A stretch of 23,664 nt of DNA from a virus, in IMG/VR virus record IMGVR_UViG_3300035698_007386, positions 1-23,664 of that record, one strand, 5' to 3'. Made by a program: the position numbers and the translations under genes. The notes beneath the pieces are model-generated. The model did no database searches, had not been told where the DNA came from, and saw nothing but the letters and a program-made list of their open reading frames with translations. This document shows positions 7,974 to 14,413 of this stretch, in pieces (position 1 is the first letter of the stretch; each line of letters opens with the position of its first letter).

Positions 7974-8048
7974 ATTTGTTACAGGTTTTAATGGATTACC
8001 TAGAACCGTTTAATTTTATACGACGTTCAATAAGAACGAAGAAGTGTG

Positions 8049-8183
8049 CTATTTTTTTTCTTTAACCTTTGGTTTTTCCACAACTTTTATCTTTTTAACC
8101 TTTGGCTTTTCTACTTTTAATGGTGTTATATCTCTAACGTAAGGAATGCCTTTTTCGATTGCTTCTTCTTGTGCATCATTCAT
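8049..8183 (-). CDS. Small Lys-rich protein of the portal-scaffold interval, 44 aa
   Basis: A 44-codon ORF starts at ATG 8183, two bases after the stop of the preceding gene, and ends at TAG 8049. The first half is MNDAQEEAIEKGIPYVRDIT. The second half carries two close copies of EKPKVK (VEKPKVKKIK and VEKPKVKEKK). The length, basic charge and tight spacing match the other tiny genes here. Function is unknown. It may bind DNA or scaffold, but nothing shows this directly. Confidence 0.6.
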   Translation of the reverse strand: MNDAQEEAIEKGIPYVRDITPLKVEKPKVKKIKVVEKPKVKEKK

Positions 8184-8185
8184 GA

Positions 8186-8398
8186 TTATTTAGCGCCTAT
8201 ATGATGATGTTTCACCATCTTAGAAGCTACGCCTAATTTTTTATTTGTCGCTGTTTTTAACTTTCCCATTTTAACGACCTTTTTTTCCTTTACTGGACTA
8301 AAATCTTTTATATACTTATTTTTACCCATATTAGATAATGTTATGGGCTTTCCTTTTCCATAGACTCCCTCTAATTTGTTCTCAAGAAATTCTGGCAT
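8186..8398 (-). CDS. Small basic protein of the portal-scaffold interval, 70 aa
   Basis: The preferred start is ATG 8398, one base after the upstream stop (TAA-T-ATG, the junction used elsewhere in this genome). An in-frame ATG at 8431 would add 11 residues but overlaps the upstream gene by 32 bases. The product is 70 aa, basic, with KNKYIKDFSPVKEKKVVKMG in the middle and the His-rich end MVKHHHIGAK. No fold is recognised. It belongs to a run of six tiny tightly packed genes. Confidence 0.6.
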   Translation of the reverse strand: MPEFLENKLEGVYGKGKPITLSNMGKNKYIKDFSPVKEKKVVKMGKLKTATNKKLGVASKMVKHHHIGAK

Positions 8399-8399
8399 A

Positions 8400-8579
8400 T
8401 TATTGAATAGGTTTACTTCCCCTAACACCAAACTCTAGGTCTAATCCAAGCTTCTTATTCGTCTTTTTTTGATGTTTAAGATGCTTATTAAACTTATTTT
8501 TATACTCATGCTCAAACCTTTCTAATGGCTCTTTACGTATTTTTTTAGCTATTTCTTTCTTTTTGTCTTTTTTGTTCAT
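8400..8579 (-). CDS. Small Lys-rich protein of the portal-scaffold interval, 59 aa
   Basis: ATG 8579 follows the preceding stop by one base (TAA-T-ATG). The 59-aa product begins MNKKDKKKEIAKKIRKEP and is strongly basic through residue 43, probably helical (ERFEHEYKNKFNKHLKHQKK). It ends LGLDLEFGVRGSKPIQ. The N-terminal half could bind nucleic acid. The family is not recognised. Confidence 0.6.
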   Translation of the reverse strand: MNKKDKKKEIAKKIRKEPLERFEHEYKNKFNKHLKHQKKTNKKLGLDLEFGVRGSKPIQ

Positions 8580-8580
8580 A

Positions 8581-8736
8581 TTATCTACTTAATCTTAATC
8601 TTTTAAATTTAGCACGAGAGGTATTATGGCTACCGAACATAGCTCTACCCTCTGCTTGTAGTTCTTTAAGCTTTTTAGCTCTTAAAACATTTTCTTCCTT
8701 TTTACTCATTTTTTTACCTATTTCCTCTTTTTTCAT
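8581..8736 (-). CDS. Small basic helical protein of the portal-scaffold interval, 51 aa
   Basis: The frame runs from ATG 8736 to TAA 8581 and overlaps the previous gene by 23 bases. The product is 51 aa: MKKEEIGKKMSKKEENVLRA, a helix KKLKELQAEGRAMF, then the basic end RAKFKRLRLSR. An internal ATG at 8709 (residue 10) would avoid the overlap and cannot be excluded. Function is unknown. Confidence 0.55.
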   Translation of the reverse strand: MKKEEIGKKMSKKEENVLRAKKLKELQAEGRAMFGSHNTSRAKFKRLRLSR

Positions 8737-8878
8737 ATTTTTTTAGCTCTTTACTTTGTTTTTTAAACTCTTTTTTTACTCCTTTACCGGACTTTAATAC
8801 TCCTACGAGTTGTTTGTGTTCATCAACTGCTTCTTTCTTTGACATACATACTTTCTTAGCGCAATCTTCTTTTTTCAT
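8714..8878 (-). CDS. Small conserved-type phage protein, 54 aa
   Basis: The start at ATG 8878 overlaps the preceding stop by one base (TAATG). The 54-aa product reads MKKEDCAKKVCMSKKEAVDE, then HKQLVGVLKSG, then a basic tail. The 'MSKKE-VDEHK-LV-VL-SG' pattern is one I associate with short hypothetical proteins near portal genes in uncultured phages. It has no catalytic motif and is likely helical. This is the best-supported of the six tiny genes because of that resemblance and the coupled start. Confidence 0.65.
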   Translation of the reverse strand: MKKEDCAKKVCMSKKEAVDEHKQLVGVLKSGKGVKKEFKKQSKELKKYEKRGNR

Positions 8879-9003
8879 TACATTTTCTTAGCAATATCTT
8901 TAATACGTTCTTTAACGTTCTTAAACTTATCGCCACGATTTAATAATGCTTTTTTTGGTTTATACTTGCCCTTATTAACTTTATCTAATATCTTTTTATC
9001 CAT
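8878..9003 (-). CDS. Small basic protein directly after the portal gene, 41 aa
   Basis: ATG 9003 lies 36 bases after the portal stop, and TAA 8878 overlaps the next start. The 41-aa product (MDKKILDKVNKGKYKPKKAL, then LNRGDKFKNVKERIKDIAKK) is rich in Lys and probably forms two short helices. Its leader holds copy 2 of the 14-bp stop-linked repeat. Function is unknown. Confidence 0.6.
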   Translation of the reverse strand: MDKKILDKVNKGKYKPKKALLNRGDKFKNVKERIKDIAKKM

Positions 9004-9027
9004 AATATTATATTTATTTATTATATG

Positions 9028-9041
9028 CTATGGGAATATTA
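9028..9041 (-). repeat. Stop-codon-linked 14-bp repeat, copy 2
   Basis: TAATATTCCCATAG on the minus strand; the leading TAA is the stop codon of the portal gene. It is identical to copies 1 and 3. The CCATA inside it is complementary to the TATGG around the next start codon (9003), a short and possibly accidental pairing. Confidence 0.85.
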
Positions 9042-10961
9042 CTTAACAGGCATTGATTGTAGCAACTGCCTACTTTGCGCATCAACTCCCTCTGGTGAAC
9101 TTGTGCTTACTGTATTTGGCTCAATACTTGCATCAATAGGGTTCACAGCAGGTCCACCAGTTCCTTGCTCTGGTGGAGCTTGTGGTGCGTTTGGTGGAGC
9201 TTGTAATTGCTGTTGACCAGCGTTAAAACTAGGCAAATACATTTCAGGAGAAATTTGTCCTTTTTGTAACATCTGCCATAAGATTAAATTCTTAGTTGAT
9301 TCATCTGGGTCTGCGTGGTCTAACTTCTTATAGAGTGTTCTTGGGTCTATTGCATTAGCCGACCATAAATCAATAGCTTCATTACGTTGAGTAAGTGGGT
9401 CTTTTGGTATAAGCGTACCCTCTTTAACTGTAATATCAAGTGTCTTTAATCCAATAAAGTTTTCGTTCTTTAGTTTAATTAATTCTGAACCTGCTTCTGA
9501 ACCAGCAGTAGTTACAAAGTGTTCCTCATCATAATAGACGAACATAAATTGTACTACTAAATTATAAACAGAATCAGCTACCTGTTCTATAAATTCTGTT
9601 ATTCCACCACCTATTCGTGAGCTATCCATTTGATTAACTAATAATTTACCCCTAACTGTTTCTTGTTTTTTAACTCCCTCTGATGATGAACCAGAAGTTC
9701 CAAAGATATTTCTTAATTCTGTTCGTCCATCTTCTAAGCTCTGGAATACATCTGTTGGTAAAGCCGGAGCTGGGAATCTTTGTACTGCATCTCCAACCTT
9801 TCCATTAGGTACTCTAATAGCTATTCCACGCCTTAAAGCGCTGGCAGCTTGACTTGCCTGTTCTGCTGTAAATGCTGTGCCGGACACAACCATACCATTA
9901 TTCATACCATTTACATTTTTGTCAATCTGTCTTTCGCGCCTGTTAATCTTATCTTGTTGAGTTATATTCTGTAAAATTAAAGAAGTGTTATCGTGTGGTT
10001 GTTCTCCTGTGCTGAATATAGATAGATACCTATAAGGGCTTGTACGTTCCTTTAAATGATTAGTACCTTGTATTTGTTCGGTACTTTCTTCTTCTGTTGT
10101 TGGGTCAATAATTACTTCTTCACCATCGTAGTTCCAGTTAGGATTTTTAAACTTACCCAATAAAACCTCTTGTAATGTGAATATAATATCTGTACCTTGA
10201 TACCACCACTCATAGTATTCAAGTTTAGTTCCTAATTTGCCTCTACATTTTTTTATAATATCCTCTTTTTTATTAGGGAACATGTCTATTAGCTTAGAAG
10301 CAATAGCTTGTTTCTTCTCGGCCTCATACTCTCCCCTAAATATACCTGCCTCATCAATATATCCATCTTTATCAAACAGCATCTTCTTAGTATTGACAAC
10401 TGATACTTCTATGGTCTTTGTTATAGGATTCCAACCAACTTTTAAAGCTCCTAATCTATTTAATAACCATATCCTTGTCATCTTGGCTAACTTACGTCTA
10501 AGGTTATTACTATCAGCCCAACTAACTAAAGCTACCTTTATATCTTTAGCAATCTTCTCTCCTGTTTCATCTGGGTCTGCTGATACTAATGGCTCTGGGT
10601 TAGCGCGAGTTGCTATTGGTAAAAAGGTTTCTACTGCTTCAAAGATTAAGTTATCTATTATTTGTGTGTTATCACCTTTTTGTGAAGTTTCATCTGACCT
10701 CTGTTTTCCTACCCAATAATCAAAAGCCATCTTTTGACCAGCTTCTATCTCTTTATAATAAACAGAATAAGTTCGCTTCCATTGAGCGATTAATTCCATT
10801 ATATCCTTTTCATCAAGAGTTGATTCGTATGGGTCTTCTAGTATAGGATTAGAATTTTCATCAAAACCTTGTACTTTGTTTTGTTCACTAAATAATCCAA
10901 GCGCTCCCTTTATGGAATTCCATATCCCAGTAGATGCTTGGGGATTTGTATTTACACCCAT
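9039..10961 (-). CDS. Portal protein
   Basis: At 640 aa this is in the range of large phage portals, which form the dodecameric DNA channel at one capsid vertex and dock terminase. It lies between the terminase and scaffold/capsid genes, the canonical place. The N-terminal third includes WKRTYSVYYKEIEAGQKMAF and FEAVETFLPIATRANPEPLV, the segment preceding the clip and stem. The core contains RYLSIFSTGEQPHDNTSL and INRRERQIDKNVNGMNNGM. The helical crown region has IDLWSANAIDPRTLYKKLDH and ILWQMLQKGQISPEMYLPSF. The last ~60 residues are Gln/Pro-rich and probably flexible. The start (AAAAATGGG) has no Shine-Dalgarno sequence. The stop TAA begins a copy of the 14-bp repeat. Confidence 0.85.
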   Translation of the reverse strand: MGVNTNPQASTGIWNSIKGALGLFSEQNKVQGFDENSNPILEDPYESTLDEKDIMELIAQWKRTYSVYYKEIEAGQKMAFDYWVGKQRSDETSQKGDNTQIIDNLIFEAVETFLPIATRANPEPLVSADPDETGEKIAKDIKVALVSWADSNNLRRKLAKMTRIWLLNRLGALKVGWNPITKTIEVSVVNTKKMLFDKDGYIDEAGIFRGEYEAEKKQAIASKLIDMFPNKKEDIIKKCRGKLGTKLEYYEWWYQGTDIIFTLQEVLLGKFKNPNWNYDGEEVIIDPTTEEESTEQIQGTNHLKERTSPYRYLSIFSTGEQPHDNTSLILQNITQQDKINRRERQIDKNVNGMNNGMVVSGTAFTAEQASQAASALRRGIAIRVPNGKVGDAVQRFPAPALPTDVFQSLEDGRTELRNIFGTSGSSSEGVKKQETVRGKLLVNQMDSSRIGGGITEFIEQVADSVYNLVVQFMFVYYDEEHFVTTAGSEAGSELIKLKNENFIGLKTLDITVKEGTLIPKDPLTQRNEAIDLWSANAIDPRTLYKKLDHADPDESTKNLILWQMLQKGQISPEMYLPSFNAGQQQLQAPPNAPQAPPEQGTGGPAVNPIDASIEPNTVSTSSPEGVDAQSRQLLQSMPVK

Positions 10962-11013
10962 TTTTAGTTCTTAATATTAATTATTTTACTATAAACAAAA
11001 AAAGATAATCTTT

Positions 11014-11027
11014 CTATGGGAATATTA
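11014..11027 (-). repeat. Stop-codon-linked 14-bp repeat, copy 3
   Basis: TAATATTCCCATAG on the minus strand; the leading TAA (11027-11025) is the stop of the zinc-ribbon frame that ends here. It is 52 bp upstream of the portal start. Its CCCAT is complementary to the portal start ATGGG; whether this matters is unknown. Confidence 0.85.
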
Positions 11028-11161
11028 TTTTCGCTTCAATTTCTTCAATCTTTCCATTTCTACCTTACAATCACCGGAACAATAAATAGAGTTTCCACCT
11101 CTATAATTTTTTTTTTACATATAGGACATATAGTAAATTTTAATGGATAACTTCTCCTCAT
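11025..11161 (-). pseudogene. Zinc-ribbon protein frameshifted at an A10 tract
   Basis: ATG 11161 overlaps the terminase stop (ATGA). The first frame encodes MRRSYPLKFTICPICKKK and then, as written, reads into EVETLFIVPVIVR and a TAG. Directly after the A10 tract (T10 on the plus strand, 11107-11116), a neighbouring frame continues NYRGGNSIYCSGDCKVEM, then ERLKKLKRK and TAA at 11025. Joined with one extra A, the two halves give a 45-aa CPIC...YCSGDC zinc ribbon, a common small phage type. The 137-base span is one short of a multiple of three. It may be a sequencing or assembly indel, a true mutation, or slippage-dependent expression. The intact protein would carry four Cys ligands and a basic C-terminal helix. 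Confidence 0.7.
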
Positions 11162-12723
11162 TGTTTTGGTACAAATAATTGTGCCGAGGCTCCGTCTGGG
11201 CTTACTTCTAAACCCTGTTGAGCAAATGAATTATTACTAGGGTCGTGAAACGTTGAGCTATTTTCCATAAACCTACTCATACCTATTCGCCAGTAAACAT
11301 GCGCGAAAGGATAATCACACCTACCGGAAGCTGGTTTATTCCATCTAAATACCGGCACGCCCATAGCGTTATCTTCTACTGTACGATACATACCTAACCA
11401 CTCATTCATATAATCATACCAATCACTCTCACTTCCATATACCGGACAGCGCTTTTCTATAAACTCGTCAACGCATAACTGTATGATTTTAGTTCTATCA
11501 GCTATTACAGTTCCGTCTTCGTCTTTCCATCTTACTATCTCGTCGTTCTTTCTGTCTGTTCCAAAGAAGCATAAGAACACTCTGCCAGGGTATTTCTCTC
11601 TTAACTTACGTGGACCTATAATATCTCCACCTTGGTCTATGATAGCTATTGCGTTCTTCCAACGTTTTAATAAATTTTCTATTGGCGCGTAATCACTACA
11701 CTTATCATAATGGAATATTCCATATCTATTACCGACCACATAATTAATTCCTACGCCTGTATCTACTCCTATAATTGGTCTTGTATCTTGTGGATTGACT
11801 TTATCAGTTAAGTTATGTATAAACATTTGTCTTGTTAATACGTTACCTTTACCAATAAAGGGTTGACCTAATACGAAGTTAGTAAACTGTTCCTCACTTA
11901 AATCCTTTTTTTTATTTAAAATATATTCAGCTGTTATTCTCGGTGATACCATTAAAGGAATCCAATAACCAGAGATATCTTTACCTCTCTTCTTAGCTAT
12001 CCAACGCCCATGATGTCTGTCTAATTCCTTTTTACATTTAAGGCAACCAATATATGGTTTTCCAACTTTATCATACATTATATTATCAAACGTAAGATAC
12101 CACTCATATCCACAAGGACACTTAATAAACCAATGCTTTTGGTCTGACTCTTGCCAATACTTATCTACTCCTTGACCAGGGACACTTGGATTACTAAAAT
12201 ACCACTCCCAACCATACTTAGAATGCTGAAGACGTGTTTGATATTGCATAACTACGTCTTGGTTACTTCTGTCTGTTTCGTCACTAATATATAAGTCTGC
12301 CGGAATAGATAACGCTGCACGTTCAGTCCACGTACCACGATAGTATATTATATTACCACCTACTTTCTTTTGCCCTAAGCTATCTGTGTCTTTAATCCAA
12401 GCTCTTAACTCTTTACTGTTTTGTATAAGACGATTAGTTTTAGCTGAAACAAAATCACTAATATCACTAAAAGATGGAAGTGAGTATATTATATCCATCT
12501 TCTTATTCTTAGCTAACCAGAGTGCTTTTAAGTTAGCACAAGTAGAGAAACCAATTTGCGCTGCTTTTAGAATAGCTTGGCGCTGGGAGAAATCTCCATA
12601 TATATCCCATAAGTATTCGTGGTCTTTAAAATCTAATAACTCATTCTGGTCGTTAGTTATACGATAGCTTTCAAGGAATAGATATATAGATTGAGTTGCT
12701 GCGTATTCTTCATTCTTCTCCAC
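11158..12723 (-). CDS. terL: Terminase large subunit
   Basis: This 521-aa packaging motor and nuclease resembles the GpA-like TerL group. Residues 53-61 (KAAQIGFST) form the divergent Walker A of terminases. LYISDE (144-149) is Walker B with catalytic Glu149. A zinc-binding insert has CPC (202-204) and CLKC (227-230). The RNase-H-like nuclease shows acidic residues at IIGVD321TGVG, AIIID363QGGD and a candidate third site at CD470YPFAH. The gene overlaps the TerS-like gene by 14 bases and is followed by an ATGA-coupled zinc-ribbon gene. The protein should dock on the portal vertex, hydrolyse ATP to pump DNA and cut the concatemer. Length is within the usual range (450-650 aa). Confidence 0.92.
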   Translation of the reverse strand: MEKNEEYAATQSIYLFLESYRITNDQNELLDFKDHEYLWDIYGDFSQRQAILKAAQIGFSTCANLKALWLAKNKKMDIIYSLPSFSDISDFVSAKTNRLIQNSKELRAWIKDTDSLGQKKVGGNIIYYRGTWTERAALSIPADLYISDETDRSNQDVVMQYQTRLQHSKYGWEWYFSNPSVPGQGVDKYWQESDQKHWFIKCPCGYEWYLTFDNIMYDKVGKPYIGCLKCKKELDRHHGRWIAKKRGKDISGYWIPLMVSPRITAEYILNKKKDLSEEQFTNFVLGQPFIGKGNVLTRQMFIHNLTDKVNPQDTRPIIGVDTGVGINYVVGNRYGIFHYDKCSDYAPIENLLKRWKNAIAIIDQGGDIIGPRKLREKYPGRVFLCFFGTDRKNDEIVRWKDEDGTVIADRTKIIQLCVDEFIEKRCPVYGSESDWYDYMNEWLGMYRTVEDNAMGVPVFRWNKPASGRCDYPFAHVYWRIGMSRFMENSSTFHDPSNNSFAQQGLEVSPDGASAQLFVPKQ

Positions 12724-13096
12724 GTGTTTTCTTCTTTTTAAGAATAATTTCAGCTTGTCTAATAGCTTCAGCTGATAGGGAGCCTTCTATCGCTTCACCC
12801 CCAGAAGTTATATCTAAGTGTTCGTTAGGTGCGCCATGTATTCTATCTATATCGTCCTTATAAAATCTGTAATCACCTTTTAATGCACGACTAATAGCGT
12901 TAGCGTGAAGTAATACCTCAATCTCCTGTGGTGTCTTACCATTCTTTTTTGCAACCTTAATAATCGCCTCTTTCCTTAATGTAGAGTAGTTCTTCTGTCC
13001 TTTTGGTCTATGCGCTCCCCCATTCTCACCTTTCTTGTGAGGTATAAGGTTTTTGTTTTGAGGTCTATCTTTGTTTTTTACTCCGTTTTTAGCCAT
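12710..13096 (-). CDS. terS: Probable terminase small subunit
   Basis: The 128-aa gene directly precedes and overlaps terL by 14 bases. The N-terminus is basic and Gly/Asn-rich (GGAHRPKGQKNYSTLRKEA), the 'GG.R.KG.KN.sTL..eai' pattern found in small terminase-like phage proteins. It ends with IHGAPNEHLDITSGGEAIEG, a segment I often associate with this protein type. A central helical stretch (TPQEIEVLLHANAISRALKG) could mediate oligomerisation or DNA binding. TerS recognises phage DNA and presents it to TerL. The call rests on position and these motifs; another DNA-binding accessory protein is possible. Confidence 0.7.
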   Translation of the reverse strand: MAKNGVKNKDRPQNKNLIPHKKGENGGAHRPKGQKNYSTLRKEAIIKVAKKNGKTPQEIEVLLHANAISRALKGDYRFYKDDIDRIHGAPNEHLDITSGGEAIEGSLSAEAIRQAEIILKKKKTRGEE

Positions 13097-13125
13097 ATCT
13101 TTATTGTTTTAATAATTGTCTATAG

Positions 13126-13136
13126 TCTGGCGTTGA
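13126..13136. repeat. Inverted repeat, arm after the 122-aa gene
   Basis: TCTGGCGTTGA on the plus strand is the exact inverted complement of 13527-13537. It lies 10 bp beyond the stop of the 122-aa gene. Similarity continues into AGTTAA on both arms with a 2-base insertion. Confidence 0.7.
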
Positions 13137-13145
13137 ATAGTTAAT

Positions 13146-13514
13146 TTAGAATGTATCTATTGAATTAAAACTACAATCTGTTGAAGTAGTTGTTCCACTA
13201 GCTCCTAATGTTATTGTATCTCCTGCTCCACAATAATAATGATATGGTTTGTACCAATCGTAATTATAATATGGAATTTGTACTTCCTTTATAACTTCAA
13301 CTATTTGCGACCTATTTTGAGCTAGTTTTTCTACTAAATCACGTAGAAACTTTATTTCGTTTTCTAAAGATTTTGTATCTCTCTCATTTTCTTCTTGTGA
13401 GCTAAACAAGATTTCTCTTGCTTCTTCTTTGGTTAGTACACCACTGACTACTAACTCTTGGAGCGATTTTGTTGATGGCTGCTCCTTTAAACGCCAAACT
13501 AATTTCGTTGTCAT
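13146..13514 (-). CDS. Uncharacterised coiled-coil protein with a Tyr-rich tail, 122 aa
   Basis: Residues about 16-40 read SLQELVVSGVLTKEEAREIL, a short helical motif resembling those preceding coiled coils in phage and bacterial hypothetical proteins. Residues 42-76 form a charged coiled coil (ENEIKFLRDLVEKLAQN). The segment PYYNYDWYKPYHYYCGAGD (about 81-99) is very rich in Tyr. The tail ends GASGTTTSTDCSFNSIDTF. No enzyme motif is seen. The gene lies upstream of terS and is bracketed by an 11-bp inverted repeat, so it may be an insertion or a separately regulated cassette. The coiled coil may oligomerise and the aromatic tail may bind a surface or partner; both are guesses. Confidence 0.6.
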   Translation of the reverse strand: MTTKLVWRLKEQPSTKSLQELVVSGVLTKEEAREILFSSQEENERDTKSLENEIKFLRDLVEKLAQNRSQIVEVIKEVQIPYYNYDWYKPYHYYCGAGDTITLGASGTTTSTDCSFNSIDTF

Positions 13515-13526
13515 TGTTTGTTTAAC

Positions 13527-13537
13527 TCAACGCCAGA
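13527..13537. repeat. Inverted repeat, arm before the 122-aa gene
   Basis: TCAACGCCAGA on the plus strand pairs exactly with 13126-13136. It lies 12 bp upstream of ATG 13514, in the leader. The two arms are the only copies in the window. Confidence 0.7.
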
Positions 13538-13547
13538 TTGTAAAGAA

Positions 13548-13679
13548 CTATTGCTCTAACTCTGTTCTTATTCTAACTTGGTTTTTACTTTCCCAAGCTT
13601 GTTTATACTCTACATCTAATACTTTTCCACAGTTAATATCTAGTGAAGTAACTTGTTGGTTATATCTATAAATACTTTT
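13548..13679 (-). pseudogene. Start-less coding-like fragment after an endonuclease-VII gene
   Basis: A frame of 43 codons is open between TAG 13682-13680 and TAG 13550-13548. It contains no ATG, GTG or TTG start. Its translation looks protein-like, not random: VTSLDINCGKVLDVEYKQAW, then ESKNQVRIRTELEQ. Most of it lies beyond the stop of the endonuclease-VII-type gene that ends at 13666. I infer the 3' remnant of a gene whose 5' part was lost or displaced when the endonuclease entered. A gene using a rare start such as ATT is the alternative. Confidence 0.45.
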
Positions 13680-14178
13680 CTAAATACTCTATTGATTTCT
13701 TTAATGTAGATACACTTTCTTTAGCATACCCGATAGTAGCATTACAACTATGGCATAATAGTCCTCTAACTTTGCCTGTATCGTGATTATGGTCAACACA
13801 AAGATATTTATGTCTTTTATTATCATTCTCATTATAACAAATCGCACATTTACCACTTTGACTATCTAATAACGCTTGATAAGTCTCTAAAGACATATTA
13901 TATTTTCTTTTAAGCCACATTTTCCTTTGTTTTAGTGGATTAGCCTTTGCATATTCTCTAGCATATTTTCTTGCTTTTTCTAAATTATTATTGCGCCATT
14001 TAGTAGAAGCTTTTAATTTGTTAGCCTTTCCCTTAGGAGTATCATAATACTCTTTATTGTATTTTTTCTGCTTTTCTTTAATCTCTGGCTTAGCATAATA
14101 AATTTGATGTTTCTTTTTTATAACATCTTTATTCTTTTGACTATACTCTTTTTGTTTTTTAGCGTCTTTATATGGCAT
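13666..14178 (-). CDS. Endonuclease VII-type HNH nuclease, copy B, 170 aa
   Basis: The C-terminal half is the recombination endonuclease VII fold: KYNMSLETYQALLDSQSGKC, zinc cysteines C111/C114 and C142/C145, and the catalytic DHNH at 129-132 within VDHNHDTGKVRGLLCHSCN. T4 endonuclease VII resolves branched DNA, but short versions with basic N-termini scattered in phage genomes often behave as mobile homing-type nucleases. Residues 1-90 are very rich in Lys, Tyr and Asn (KKYNKEYYDTPKGKANKL), likely a DNA-binding region. Start 14178 follows the upstream stop as TAA-T-ATG. A near relative lies at 14406-14807, and a start-less fragment follows, both suggesting insertion. Confidence 0.85.
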   Translation of the reverse strand: MPYKDAKKQKEYSQKNKDVIKKKHQIYYAKPEIKEKQKKYNKEYYDTPKGKANKLKASTKWRNNNLEKARKYAREYAKANPLKQRKMWLKRKYNMSLETYQALLDSQSGKCAICYNENDNKRHKYLCVDHNHDTGKVRGLLCHSCNATIGYAKESVSTLKKSIEYLEKYL

Positions 14179-14179
14179 A

Positions 14180-14413
14180 TTATTTTCTTAAAAATTCTTC
14201 GTGATACTTGTACAGTAAATTGTCATTTCCTTGTAAAATATCACGTTTAAATATTTTTGCGTAAAACCTTTTCTCTGGTACTCTTTTAATAGGGTCTTTT
14301 CTTATAATATATGTCTTATAACAAACCTTACAAAGCACTCTCATTGCGTTTTCATCTTCTCCTATCGTTATTGGGTCGTGGCAATTTGATTTGTTATTAC
14401 AATCTCTAGTCAT
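14180..14413 (-). CDS. Small Cys-rich conserved-type phage protein, 77 aa
   Basis: The 77-aa protein has an N-terminal CNNKSNCHDPITIGEDEN, then VLCKVCYKTYIIRKDP (a CxxC pair), and ends with ILQGNDNLLYKYHEEFLRK. The Cys and His residues could form one zinc site. I associate this pattern with small hypothetical proteins near phage packaging genes. It is sandwiched between two endonuclease-VII-type genes. Its start overlaps the stop of the first by 8 bases and its stop is one base from the start of the second. It is probably an original resident gene, but co-mobilisation cannot be excluded. Confidence 0.65.
   Translation of the reverse strand: MTRDCNNKSNCHDPITIGEDENAMRVLCKVCYKTYIIRKDPIKRVPEKRFYAKIFKRDILQGNDNLLYKYHEEFLRK

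Noticed and set aside
7981-8048. Possible promoter (TATAAA near 8018) before the scaffold gene
   Set aside because: No acceptable -35 lies 16-18 bp upstream, and the nearby CGTTC/GAACG inverted repeat is only 5 bp.
8186-8431. Longer start (ATG 8431) for the 70-aa small protein
   Set aside because: It overlaps the upstream gene by 32 bases, while ATG 8398 has the TAA-T-ATG junction used repeatedly here.
10237-10719. Plus-strand open frame of 160 codons opposite the portal gene
   Set aside because: It is a shadow of the portal coding sequence; no promoter, start context or family motif supports it.
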